Origin: Pelodera strongyloides | Taxonomy: Eukaryota; Nematoda; Chromadorea; Rhabditida; Rhabditidae | Direction: 5' to 3' | Length of the DNA: 64,000 bases | Assembly: GCA_036852015.1 (NCBI GenBank) | Contig: JAANDG010000366.1 | Span: 62,001-126,000 of the forward strand | Shown: positions 1-12,516 of the stretch, in pieces | Layout: each line of letters starts with the position of its first letter | Position numbering within the stretch: position 1 is the stretch's first letter | Notes under the pieces: model-generated | Seen by the model: only the letters and a program-made list of their open reading frames with translations | What the model was told of the DNA's origin: nothing | Database searches by the model: none | Position numbers and translations under genes: made by a program

Positions 1-1419
1 TAGTCCCTTCCTTGAGATGTCAAGGATACACACTTGGCGAGGTCAGATCTAACAAGACATCAACTGGTATAGGCAACCGTCCTATTTCCAATTTATGGTT
101 GAGCGTCTTAGATGAAATACTTCTTAACATCAAAAGTGTGTATTATTAAATAACTATTTTGTGAGAAAAAAATTGGAACAACAAATCCTTGCAGTTGATG
201 CGATAAACGACGGAGCAAGAAGAGGAAAAATAAACCGCTTACATGTAGATGAAGTAGATTATCGTTATTTATGATTTGAACTGCATCCCAGGTAATTTCA
301 GAGAAAATACGAATGGGACTTCTGTTTTTCCACGCAGTAGTTATAAAGAATTTTCCTTATCTTTTTGATGTTATTTTAATTATATATTGTAATGTAGACC
401 CGATGATGAAGATGAACGTACAACGTCGATTATTACTGTGGGTTTTAAGGCAATCTAATGCGTCGCTGTTTCAAGGTTATTCTAATATTGCGGCCTCAAA
501 TTAGTGGGAGATGCGTTCAATTGAGTTCTATGGTTCATTGACTTCAGCTACACGAGTTCACATACGGCTAGTTAGCCAGCAATTTGGTTAGTGAACGGTC
601 TACCTAGAAAGCTAGAGGAATTCCGTACATGAAAGTAAGAAAATATGACAAACAATAAAAATATGCACGGGCGGATTGCAGCAGATTTGCCTCGCATCGA
701 TGTAAACATCGATCCTGGACGTAAACATATCCATATGCTCGATTCACCAGAATGTTGAATCTTGTTTTCCACCGTACTAACTAACATTCCTCATTATTGT
801 GTAATAATTACAATGAAACACCATAATAAAATACCCTGTTTACATTGGCATTTTGTAATTCTTTCTGTCCGGTGAATCATCAATTAGGCGTTCTAAAACT
901 GACACCAAAATAGTGCTCCTTATTCGACGCAGAATGGGCGAATTTTGCAGTGCTGATCCTAGATTAGACTCCCGCATTCCTGACCCCCTCTTCTCCGAGA
1001 ACCACAGTTCCAAATTTCCAAATAGCCCCGAAAAAGGAATCGACCTATTATATACCAAAAAGATGCTGCACAGAAACTTTGGAGAAAGAATTGCAATTTA
1101 TGAGAGAGTGCATTTTGAATTTGCGGGCGTGTCAATGGATCATGGATCGATGTCATGTCACTAAATGGTCCTGCACGTCAATAATTGCAAATATTTCTGG
1201 ACGATCGTCATAGGCAACAATAAAGGATTTTTTTAATTGAAATTTATTTTTGTTTTTGCATATTATTAATTAGTAAACAATACTAAGTATAATGTAATTC
1301 TCAACTGTGCATAAAATGCTTTAGTGCATAAAATGCTCCTAAGAAAATGCTCTTTTGAACAAGAAAATCGCAACGTTTGTTTAAACGATATTTATTATGA
1401 ACATTATGTACAATGGACT
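1..1419. other. Non-coding stretch downstream of the MFSD11-like gene
   Basis: No exon with convincing splice borders or family similarity was seen here. On the minus strand an AATAAA (plus TTTATT at 1391-1396) lies about 25 nt past the stop of the neighbouring gene and is its likely polyadenylation signal. A short duplication, 'tgcataaaatgct', occurs twice around 1310-1337. Confidence 0.5.
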
Positions 1420-4320
1420 CTAGGCCGACGAATACACGTCTTCCTTTTCATGATGCTTTTGTTGTAAGACCTGATTTTGTCTTGTGTTGAATCGTTTCTC
1501 AGCGAGTGTGAATCCTAGGGATGATAATATTGTTCCAACAGCAAGGATTATCAACTGCACCCGAAGCGAAAATTTGCTGCCGTAGAACATGCAAACACAA
1601 CTGAAGACTGCCTAGAATAAATCTGGAATTATCAAGCGTCCATCTCTTAAGTTTCTCATCTCGAGAATTTGTTAGACTAAGAAAAGGCTTCGCAACGTTT
1701 TTACAAACACTATAGTCGGTTGTCGATAACAGTTGAGTCTAGCAGTTTGGACACCTTTATATTTGAAAAGTAATGCGATGTCTTCGGACGAAGAAGTGAA
1801 CTCACGTGAAAGAACTTGTGAGACGCGAATGCTTGCGAAGTCTGTCCTTCATATCTGACTGATACAAATGAGTATATTTGAGTGTTCACACAACAATCAC
1901 AGAAACCCAACATGCCACCACAGATCAACCCGAGAAGAACACTGAATTCAACAAGTAGATAGTAATTCTGATGATCACAGGTTTACGCTTGAAAGAAGTT
2001 AACAGTACTATGCTAATAAAGGTCCACAATTTGGTTTGTTTTCTACCTTTTGCAATGAAGCATTCAAACATCGAAGGGATTGTACCTCGGCTGAATAAGC
2101 GAAGTTTTGTATGTTTCTTCATATGACGAGTTGCCGGGAAGATTTATCCAAATAAGGATATAGGCCACAAGGGACACCACACTGCCAACCCACAATATGG
2201 GATATCGTCCGAATTTATTGGTTTTATTTCCAAATACACCGAATGCTACACCGCCTAAAACAATATGTAGCCATTTTTTGACTTCTATGTTTTTACAAAC
2301 CTTTTTTTGCGCTGAATGTTGCTGGTGGATAAGGACATACCAATAAGTTGACCAAATCCCAAACAAATTGAATTGTACGCAATCATTTGATTGGTGTTGA
2401 CAGAAAATTCTTTGGTAAAGGAGAGAGCAGTAGGATATACTCCTGACCAAAAGGACAGCTCAATTCCCGAGTATGCAAACGGAAGCGATAACAACCACAT
2501 ATCGACAGTCTTCAAAAGTCGAAGGGATTTTCCTGAAGGGCGAAAATAAATAGCCTAGCTTACACTTAAACTGATATCTCGGACATTAGCAGCGCTCTGC
2601 TAAATGTGGTCACCCTTGTGTACATAAATGTAAGTGTCACAGTCGTGAAACATAAACAAGACGAAAAACGGACTCATTTCATTTCTATAACTGCTGGGCT
2701 CCGGATCTTTTACAGGTTTCCTTAATAACAACATCACAATAGTTCCAGTTAGAGCGAGACCAGCAAAGGATCCATATATCACTCTTGTTGTCTCCATTGA
2801 AATGTCTTTATCTGCCTTGTTGCCAAAGACAATGCGAAGAAACACGCCGCCGAAGACTGTACTAAACAAATGCAAGATATTTGATTCCATGCCATGTAGA
2901 TAAGGTAACAGGGAAAAACTAAGAAGATGAGAATGTTTTAAGATTTAATGAAATTAAATATAAAAAAAAGAATTTCTCGACGTTACCTCGACATGTAAAT
3001 GACCCAAAATATGCTGCTATTCCTCGCAATTGTGCTCGAGTTCGAATTCAGCGCCAAGTATTGGCCAACTGATGTCCAGAGCACTGAAATTGTTTTTTAA
3101 AGCTTGTGACATCACAGCACCGCGCGAATAAGTTCTTATTATTTGTGACAAGTCGAATTTTCACTTGTTTTTCAAATTTCGCTCAATTTTTACAGAAGTT
3201 GTAATTATTGAAGTTCTATAATTGTTAAGTATCTAAGTTCTTTCTGTAAGTCCTTGTAACACTTACGTCCCGCGCAAAAGCCTTCAACGAGTGCGGATGC
3301 ATATAGATAATACGGGTTGATGAACAAGAATCCCGCCATGTAGAGTGTATAAGCTGACCCTCCAATTGCAAGACAATAGCGAGCAGTCAAAAGATGTACC
3401 AGTGGTGGAGCTACGATGTTACCGAAGATGAACGTTCCGTATAACATTGCTTGACTGAAATAAAACATTATACACTCAATATATTCTTGTCGCCGCGGTT
3501 TCTCGTGTGCGATGACTTTTGTTCTTTTCAGTTTAGGGATTAACATGTTCCAGTATAGTTAGGGATTAACATGTTCCAGTATAGGTTCCTAAGATAATAA
3601 TTGCTATCGCGTGTTTAAGTGCACACTTCTTCTGGATTATAAGAGTTTGCTTATTAGTTCAATTAGAGTCTGAACACTATTCCTTTCCGGACTTGAAGAG
3701 ACCACTTCCGGTCCTAACCACAAGTGAGTAGCGGTGCGTACGTACTTCACTTCACGCATCCTTTGCAAACAGTTATTACAGTTACAAACTACATCGACCG
3801 AAACTAAATCTCTCGCAGTTAAGTTACGGTATTGTAAACATGATAAGTCTCACACATCAACGACTGTAGGTCGTCTCGTTCTTACGCGGATTGCTGTCAA
3901 AGACAATGCTGTACACAAGAAAAAGTCCCATAAAAACAGACAAGATGGCCACTAATCATATGTATACCATATAGCCGGGCAATTATGTGTCAACGCGCTA
4001 ATTGGTCAATAAACAAAGAAATATTGGTTTTCGAAAAGGGGCAGCATGCTGCAGCAGGTACATAAGCATCTGGATTTGTTTGTACTATTATTCATATTCT
4101 TGATGTTTAGTGGCGTTCTTTACATATTAGTACATGTTCTGTTTTATCAGACTGAGGAATACCTGTAATATCCGGCATGTTTATCAATTCGTGAGTCCAC
4201 TTTACTTCTATTTTCCAAAACAGTTTCCACAATAAATGCTTGTGAGATAAATGCGAAGAATACGCAGAGCATTCCAAATGACAATTGAAGAACATTGAAA
4301 AGACTCCGACTTATGAGCAT
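1420..4320 (-). CDS. MFSD11: MFSD11/UNC-93-like major facilitator family membrane protein
   Basis: Eight exons join in phase to about 478 residues (human MFSD11 is about 450): 4163-4320, 3267-3454, 2987-3083, 2614-2918, 2341-2532, 2086-2254, 1806-1941 and 1420-1611. The protein is a multi-span membrane protein. It starts LFNVLQLSFGMLCVFFAF, followed by SQAMLYGTFIFGNIVAPPL, LLWTSVGQY, a TM segment ending LLLRKP, then YSGIELSFWSGVYPTALSF, GNKTNKFGRYPILWVGSVV and GFCDCCVNTQIYSF, which follow the MFSD11 order throughout. The start is the ATG at 4320, one base after an AG acceptor, suggesting trans-splicing. The donor of exon 4 is the least certain; GTGACC keeps phase. UNC-93 itself regulates a muscle potassium channel, but the MFSD11 branch has no settled transport substrate, so function is left open. 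The stop is at 1420-1422. Confidence 0.88.
3534..3584. repeat. Exact 25-bp tandem duplication in intron 1
   Basis: Two identical 25-bp copies beginning 'tagggattaacatg' lie at 3534-3558 and 3560-3584, separated by one base, inside the 708-bp first intron of the MFSD11-like gene. The identity of the copies implies a recent event. Confidence 0.9.
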
Positions 4321-7300
4321 CCTAGTTTAAGTTGATTTACTTTTTGGGAGTCGGTTTTGTTCTAAAAGTAAATTAACATTTCGAATTTGCAATATGCCAG
4401 TAAAAAATACCTCTGAGAATTCTACGGTAATGCTGGCCTCAAATAAGTACTACAAAGACGTGCATAATGATTTTTGTAAATGGTTTTAACAACAAGAACT
4501 ACCGCAATTAAAAGTAGGGTCAAATGTTATGTCAACTTTCTGAATTTATGTATGTAGTTATTAAAAGTCCGTACTGCTGCTAAAAGGTTAAAATGTGCAC
4601 TATCAGAGATTTTGAAGAGAGAGAGAAGGAAAATTTTGGCTTCGACGCGTGTCTTTGGAATGGAATTTTATGTTTTCCCATCTGAAAAAGGGTAGCAGTT
4701 TCTTATCAGAAGAGTAGCCAACAAAATGACTGATTTAGCACCTCACTTGCAACAGCCATATTGTTCCGTATGAGCAAGAAGATACAGAAACTAGCGTGTG
4801 AATGAATTTGCAGATCTCACTATGGCCGGTTATTTATAAGAACGAATTCTCGCTTTTTATGTGAACCGCTATTGCAGTGTTTCATGCAAACATTTTTTCT
4901 TCGAAATTGAAGACACTAGTCTTCCATTAGTTCTAGGTTCCGGGCAAAAACATTTTGGTGCACCCCTTCTCCATATTTGTATTCACTGTGGTGAAGAATG
5001 GTCTGTTGTCGTGCAAACGCCGACTTTTCCTCATTTCCTTGGCGACAATTCCCTATTCGGACGGTGTGGCCTTAATTTGAATATGCTAATGTTCTGCTTT
5101 CCGGAATGCCCTCTTGCGTGGTGGCCATTTGTCTGGTCCAAGAAATCCCCCTGAGGGTGGAAAGGGCCCTGGGCAAAGACCCTCGACCACTACAAAGGTT
5201 GCCTCCTCTCGTGAACATTATAATCTTGTGAGAATCACACTAAGCCGCAGGAGCGCTTTTGTCGCCAAATTGCATCACTAACATAGTTGTCGCACCAGGT
5301 AGCGATCAACTTATTTTGAAGAATGTTCCATCTCGCTTGTGTTCTATATACTTCCGGAGGGCTCGCGACACAATAGGGTTACTTTCAATGCATATGTGTA
5401 TTGTTGGAAAATTTGTTCACTAAAACTAGCATACCTATACTAACTATATTCTTTGGATCTTTACTCTTTACTTTCACTATCCACTATTAATTGCTCGCTC
5501 GTTAGTGGGGAGTGCACACGCAAAAATAGTGCCCATTATTACAACTCGGAATAATGCGTCCTTTGAATAGAAAGTTGGCGGGAGGCTATAAAACGCGTAT
5601 GTGTGCCGCTTCCGCCCGGGGCATTGTGCTTTAGGCAACGACATAGGTTTCTCATTTTAGAATTGGAATTAGAATGCGAGTGTAGTACTTTCAAGACATC
5701 CAGTGTATCTATGTCAAATATGTGTTGTACGCCTGACACATCAAGGTCGAGTCAACCAAAATAGACACACACAATAACTAACATGCTAATTTTTTTCGGT
5801 ACATCGTCACCTTGTCTCATTCAATTTATTCATAGCATAACTTATCCATTGTTATCGAATGTTAATTTACTTAACAATTGATCTGCTTCTGTTAGATAAC
5901 AGCCATGTGGATCTCTTTGATCTAATGACTCATTGAAGTACGTTATTTTTATTGAAACGTTGCTAAACCCATCATTATTCAATACATTCTCCCAACAATA
6001 TGAATAATTCCCTTATTCTCGTTGGCAATTGCATGTTGCCGGACGCACCCTCACCTCATAACGAATGCCATAATGTATTGCCAAGCTTAATTGATCTACG
6101 CCGGGAAAACGAACCCACCTTCATTTGGCAATTTTAGTCAAATAGATTCAACTTGTTTACTTATGTATGCCTTAATAATAAGCTACAAAAGTTCTTACTT
6201 GGTTTAAGTATGCTGATGGAACGATTTGTAAAACAATCGGAAATTACATGCAACGTAATGTTTAGTTGTCGAACTGCGTTCACTTTCATTAGTTTATCTT
6301 CCGACGAATGAGAAGCAGAATTCTTTATTGGAAAAAAGCCAACAAGAGGGTGTTTCAAGAGGGTGTTTCCAAACAATGAAATTAGTCTTCCTGCAAACAT
6401 TTTTCTTGGCTTATTTTCTGCACTAAACTTCTTTTTTTGCATAAACACGTCTAAAACATTTTTTTCACTTGCAATAATTTCGTATGAAATCATATCTTCA
6501 AACATGCTCTCGGAACTCCCAGTGATTATTTTAAATTATCTGATCCCAATTATTTTTTAATAGTTTCGTTCATATTTACAGCCGCATATCCCCCAAGAAC
6601 GAAGTTAGCTACTCAATTGCAACAATGTCCAAATATTGTCTAGATTATTATATGTATTGTCATATGTATTGCTGCAATTGCGGAAGAAATCACAAACATG
6701 AGTTGATGACATAGTCAATCGACTCGAATTACAGCTGTGGGCATAGCCTCCCATTTCACAGAATACACTTCTCTGAAACACTTGTTTGAAAACAATGATC
6801 AACTATGAAGTTTTATGGCTTTAGGTTTGGTTCATGGTGTATTACTATATACTTGTTGGCACTCTGGGCCAAATTATGAGACGAAAAACCAAGCCCAATT
6901 TTGTTGTTTTCACACCTGAATAATATGCCGTTCAATAGACATGTATATGTACTAGCGAAACCGTATAATTTTCAGTTGTTGAGAGGAAAACTTGTTCGAA
7001 GTACTTTTTTTGCCGCAAACTCATTCATTGGATTGTCTAGGAAGAAGGCTCTAATGTTGACTATGTCGACCTTGATTGGAAAACATCACATTCACTTCTT
7101 TAGCAAACATGGTCTCACTTTCCACCACCAGAGGGTGAAGCTTCATTGTGCTTGATGGCTTGATGTTTTTGCATGCCTTGCTCCTGTGAGACTGCTTCCG
7201 TAGTTCTTCACTTCCGATTTGATCAATGTTTCTTTTAGGTATCAATTTTACACTAACCCAAGTTATGCCGCATTACCTGTAACTAAGAATGCATGAATGT

Positions 7301-9423
7301 TCACATGTGTTGAAAGCAATTGTTGTCCTTCTCAAACTCCCATGTTTTGCAAATTTAGAGGATAATATTACAGAGAGCGTTGCTTGCAATATGTTCCATA
7401 CATTGAAAACACTGCTGATTGTATTTGGCACATACAAGTGAATAATTGGCATTAGCTTGCCTACTTTTGCTTTGTTAATTGCCTCTGTTCATACTTTCGT
7501 TGGGTCACCGACTGTTGCTAAAAGAGTGAGGCCCTGAATTGCATCGACTGTTTTTTGCACGAGTAGTACAAACGAATCTCGCGCAAAGAAAGGGGATGTG
7601 GCTCTTTTGGGAAGGCGAAGAACAGCCGTGTAATCGGATACCAAAGCGGCACCAACACTGACACATTTAGCATTCTACAATAAGAATCTGTCCGCGTCTA
7701 CATATACACCCTTGGACTGTAGTGTGTTTTGCAACGCTTTAGGATCAATGCGAATATTCGCCAGTGATTATGCTGCTTGATATTTCTGTATTCTTTAATC
7801 AAAGTTAATATCACAATTTTTTTACGACGCGTTTTTCTATTCGCGAACATTTGTTTCTCATAGAAAAAGATTGGATAGGCCTAAAACAAAAGAACTGTAT
7901 CAGGTTACCCTTCCTCTGCTAGTTGCTGGAAAGCACTTTCACAATAATAATAATATAGTTTGCAGTTTTCTATACCTACCCAAAGCCTACTTTCGTAAAC
8001 CTAGATTACATACATTGCATTCACTTTGTGTTTATGAACTAGCCACTTTTCCTCTTTTTTTTTGTTGTTGCAGAATACGGGTACTCCTGTCAATTTCCAT
8101 TTCATGATCGGCATTTACATACTCTAAGTGTGGTGTTGATGGTTGTCAACCTTGTGGAACGAGTGCATGCCCTTTACGTGCATGAGTGTGAATAGGAAGT
8201 GTGCTTATCGCACCACTTTCCTTGCCTTCCGCTACCGCAAATCCGCATTACCAAGACCGTAGTTCGCACCGCGCATTTGTTGCATTGCCTCTTTAGCTTG
8301 GATTAAAAGCAAGTGTTCACTTGCAAGAAAAGCAAGTATTTCATAGACTCTTGTCTAATCACTGTATGGCGCAATCCATATATGTCTTATTTCCATTACT
8401 CTGTATGTATTATATACACTATTTTCAATACTATCACAGTGGTGTATGTCTTTGTAACTCAAGTATGACATTCCAATCGCTCGAATTCAAAAAGTTAATT
8501 AAACATCACTAATGCTAAGTATTTTTGACTTGTTCCTTAAAACAGTCTTTAAATCTTACACGGTGGCTAATTGAGAACAAGCGCTTATTATGCGAAAGAC
8601 ACTATCCTGCTTACAAGGTACACAAACCCTGCGATTACGAGTTTTGTTTTCAGTCGTTAAGGGATAATAAATCTCAATTTTGCGGCTTTGCGTTCTGGCA
8701 TGTACCACCCAAACCATTCATGTCTCTCTTCTTCACTTGCTGTTTGCATTCTCTTTGAGGGGTTTTAACCGCACCGACCGTCAGCTCTTATCCCAACACA
8801 GATTAGTACAAACTTCATGTTTACAGTTCATACAATAACATATTCAACATTTTGATATTTTGCGGCAACTATCAAATTTTTTGAGGCAACACTCTTTTTC
8901 TTTGTATCACCTCTTTAGTATTTCATCAGTTGATGTTTTTATGTATTTGCTAGAGTAAAACATACACAAGGCCATGATGTATGTTCTAAGAGTCATGTTA
9001 AATTACATTTGATACTGTTTTTCGTTTTTCTAAATAATAATATATAAGAGGCAATTATCTTTGAATGGACAAGCTTTGCTTGCTTATTAAGAAAACGTTC
9101 TCTCTGTTCGATACACATTTATGTTAATTCTTATATCTTGTTTGAACAAGACGCATCTGGTTGTTGCAAGCTTTATAACTTCAAAGCGGCCTATCCTCTG
9201 ACATATTGTGGCAGATGTTCTGTCATTCAGTTTTTAAATTTCTTTTCTGGAATTTTAGCTAACCAGATCACCGAAAAAATTACCATCTGTGAGATGTGTT
9301 AGCTAAAACGTGAGACGAGCAGGCCTCGCATTGTAGGGTTCATATACTTCTGTAACGGCTAAAATTCGTGTGTCTGCTACTTTTCGAGTGATTATTTTCT
9401 TGGATCCTTTTCAGAGTAATGTG
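4321..9423. other. 5 kb gene-poor intergenic region
   Basis: This region lies between the divergent MFSD11-like and LHFPL-like genes, so it must hold both promoters. Apart from the coding remnant at 7282-7770, I found no exon chain with matching splice phases and no RNA gene. A relatively GC-rich patch at about 4930-5210 is open in one frame but looks like no family known to me. Confidence 0.45.
7282..7770 (-). pseudogene. Unrecognised coding remnant or hidden exon
   Basis: One minus-strand frame stays open for roughly 160 codons except for a TAG at about 7675-7677 and a TGA at about 7489-7491. The middle block, 7495-7674, is exactly 60 codons, begins after TTATTGTAG and ends before GTATGA, so both stops could equally be splice borders of a real phase-0 exon. 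The encoded text looks protein-like: NAKCVSVGAALVSDYTAVLR, LPKRATSPFFARDSFVLLVQ and VDAIQGLTLLATVGDPTK. The flanks in the same frame (ANIRIDPKALQNTLQSKG upstream, LMPIIHLYVPNTISS downstream) also look protein-like, which favours a decayed gene over one spliced exon. I do not recognise the family. Confidence 0.35.
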
Positions 9424-10769
9424 ATGGCGTCAGGATTAACATGCATCGGACTTTTCTGGACAATGCTCAGTTGCATTAGCACTGTGCTCATTATAGGTAG
9501 GAATATGGGTTATTTAATTTTGTACATTAGTGGAGTAATACAGGAAGCAATATTTCCACCGCGTTGGTGCTGCCATTAGTATTATACTGTAAGCGGGTTT
9601 TGTTGTCGTACTGCTTGTCTGGACCATTAGCTGATAACGAATTCTTTGTGCATGGCTACTTATATAGTTAAACAGTCTAATTTGTATTCAGGAGCCGTTT
9701 TATCACCAGAATGGATAATTGGAAAGGTCGTGGTTGACAATCGGCATATGCCTGCATACTTTGGTGTTTATAAACGATGTAACTACCCTCTTTATGATAA
9801 GGTCGGTTGTTCCTTATGCCTTAATATGCACACAAACGAAATTGTGCTTATTTGACTGTACTGTCCTGCCATACATGCGTAATACAAGGTAAGTGCTGAT
9901 TGTTCTTGTTTCACCTTTGCAGACACTTATTGATATTTCTTATTTAGGAGTCACGTCGGGTTTTCCTCGTCGAAGAGTGTGGAAGATATGAATCATTCTC
10001 CGCAATGCCTTCCTTCTACTGGCAATTGGCCGTTGTTTGTGCTGCGGGAGGCGCATCACTATCCCTGCTGCTCGTCTTATTGTTGTTGCCATCAATGTGC
10101 ATGAGTGATATTGTATCACATGGCACCGCACCCGTGGTAGGATTCTTCCAGATAGTGTCAGGTAAGTGCGTACTGAAATAAACACCACCACTGTTGATCT
10201 ATGGAGTTTGGTTTATTTTACTTAGTTGCCTTTTTTAGCGGTGCTAGTGTGTGGCGCAGCAGTGGTATACCCCATGGGATGGGGAGACAATCGAGAGATA
10301 AAAGATGCATGTGGAGAGCGTGCTGACCGTTACAGTAGTGGTGAGTAATTTACGTATATAGTAGTTTATTGATGATATGCAACAAACACATCTCAAAAGG
10401 CGACATTATGACACCACAAGGGACATCTAGAAAGAACAAATAACACACGAAACGAACTCAGAACATAATCAAGAAAAATGAACGCAATTAAACACATTAC
10501 CGTCTATTTACACCTATAAACTACAAGTATGGAAAATGCAGTTGACAGTTTATTGCGTGGTTTACATAGAAGCATCTCAATCATCTAAACCAAAACCAAG
10601 TGCCTGATATTACATTTGGTAAGATTCAATCTACGTTTCTAAGGATCCTTTTCCAGGATCCTGCCATATCGGCCGAGGATTCATTTCCCTTTGCGTCGGA
10701 GCAGCGATTCTCCTCTTATGTGGACTTCTCTCTCTCTGCGGCGGACGGAAGCATAAGCGGCGAAGGTAA
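9424..10769 (+). CDS. LHFPL-family tetraspan membrane protein
   Basis: Five exons (9424-9496, 9692-9801, 9948-10161, 10239-10340, 10657-10769) join in phase to 203 residues, the usual size of LHFP-like (lipoma HMGIC fusion partner-like) proteins. Family landmarks appear in order: a first membrane span (LFWTMLSCISTVLII), the extracellular YFGVYKRCNYP block, ECGRYESF, a second span with AVVCAAGGASLSLLLVLLLL, a third span ending VVYPMGWGDNREIKDACG, and SSGSCHIGRGF leading into the fourth span and a basic KHKRRR tail. Exon 2 ends in an unusual GTCGGT donor, but phase and homology support it. LHFPL proteins are auxiliary subunits or partners of membrane channels, for example in hair-cell mechanotransduction and at GABA-A receptors. 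The partner here is unknown. AATAAA at 11395-11400 is a possible polyadenylation signal. Confidence 0.87.
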
Positions 10770-12516
10770 GAGACTTCTTGGTTTATAACTAAGGAAGAAA
10801 CAATAAGAACGCAACACATTTGAGAGACAATATATAAGATATCCATAAAATAGAGGCTATAGAGAAAAAAACTATATATGTAATCAAGCTTGGAATTCAA
10901 TTTATGAGGCAACCTCACTTTGTCCAATTTGAGGTCCTTCACGACTCCTGACGGTGAAGTAATACGGGGCTACGATCAGGCTATGGCTTCAACAAAGGCT
11001 TAGTTGGATTATTTAAATTTAGATTGCGCTCTGTTTTCCCGACAAAAAATGGGATTTCCAACAGTATTCTCGGTCTCATATATAGATTTACTATTGTTGA
11101 TTTGAATTGAAAACTTATTTTCGCAGTTAATAGTCGCACTTCTTTTCTTGAGTCCTCGTCCAGCAAAATTGTAATGTTTATTTAGTAAATGCATTCGCTC
11201 CTTCATCTCATTCCAAATTCCAAGCTTTTTGGAAATTGTACATACTGTTTTTTTATTCTGCTCTCCACGTAAGAAAGCGATGTCTTCATGAGTCTAGTTT
11301 GCTATTATGCTCAAAGGTTTAAACTGAAGCTGTAACTTATTTATACTCAAAATTTATGTTTCCATGAGCTGTAATTTAAGCGCAATTCACTTTCAATAAA
11401 GAGTCTGAACTATGTGATACGCAGCAATTGTCTTATGTTGTCAGGAGATTTCCTAGTATGTTTCTGAAGTGTTATCCACTGCATTGTTTATAAGAAATCA
11501 ACAAAAACCTTTATCGCTGAAATACAATGTGATAATATTTTCAGCAAGATATATGGCATAATGAGTGAATTTTTCTGCAATTGAAATTTCCACACAAAAA
11601 AGCTTATATACAAACTCTAACCATTTAAGCATATAAACAGCAATTCGGGTCTTACAATTAGCAATGCACTTAAGTGCAGCAACTGCAATAGTGCAATTAT
11701 CCATGTGTTAGCAAACAAACAAAACAACAAAGGGTACAAATTATTAGTAAAAAAAGGTGAATTATTACGCCAATTGAGATGATTTTGAAACGAGTGCCGG
11801 TCAACTGCATTCCAATGTATCATTCTTTTTATCTCATGTATTTCTTTCTGCATAGGGTCCAGCTATAATATACGCAAATGCAGTCCACTATGCAACTAGC
11901 ATAGTGGTTTAATATAGTCACAAGAATGATATATCCCAGTCAGCAGTGTGGAACAGAGGGCTTATGAAGTCAATGAGAAGCAAGCTGCAAAGCAAAAATT
12001 TACAAGACTGAAGATAGGAAAATCAGCAAAATAACAACAAAATACTTATAAAACGCAAGTCTAAAACTGGAGCTATGAGATCCGCCTGATGAAATATCGA
12101 AGCGCGGTGCCGGAGCAAAACTAACTCCGAAGCTATTATAAAACTCTGTTACCATATAAAACAATCACAAACTTAAACAAGGACTGAAGTAACCAACAAA
12201 CAACAACCAACATAAACACAATTCACACATACACAAACATATTGATTATATAGGTAACAGACATTGTGCACAATCATGTGTACATAAACTTTAGCACAAC
12301 ACGAAGACAACACAGTAAACGAGCAGATCGTGTCATGTAGTTGGTGACTAAAAAAAACGCATTTAGGATTTGTTCCCATATTCTATGGGAGCAGGAGATG
12401 CTATTCTATTCTTATGAGAAAACTAAATTCTGTGGTAAAGTTCACGGATAAAAATACTTGTCTGCCATACTAGTTACATACATTCGATAAACACAAAGAA
12501 TAAAAGAAACATACCT
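10770..12516. other. Convergent 3' intergenic region
   Basis: This AT-rich region lies between the 3' ends of the LHFPL-like gene and the AT-hook gene. No exon or RNA gene was recognised. AATAAA on the plus strand at 11395-11400 may end the LHFPL transcript. The stretch around 12150-12400 is rich in short CA-containing runs. Confidence 0.5.

Noticed and set aside
4861..5154. 97-codon open frame in the GC-richer patch
   Set aside because: There is no recognisable family, no splice context, and the composition alone could keep it open.
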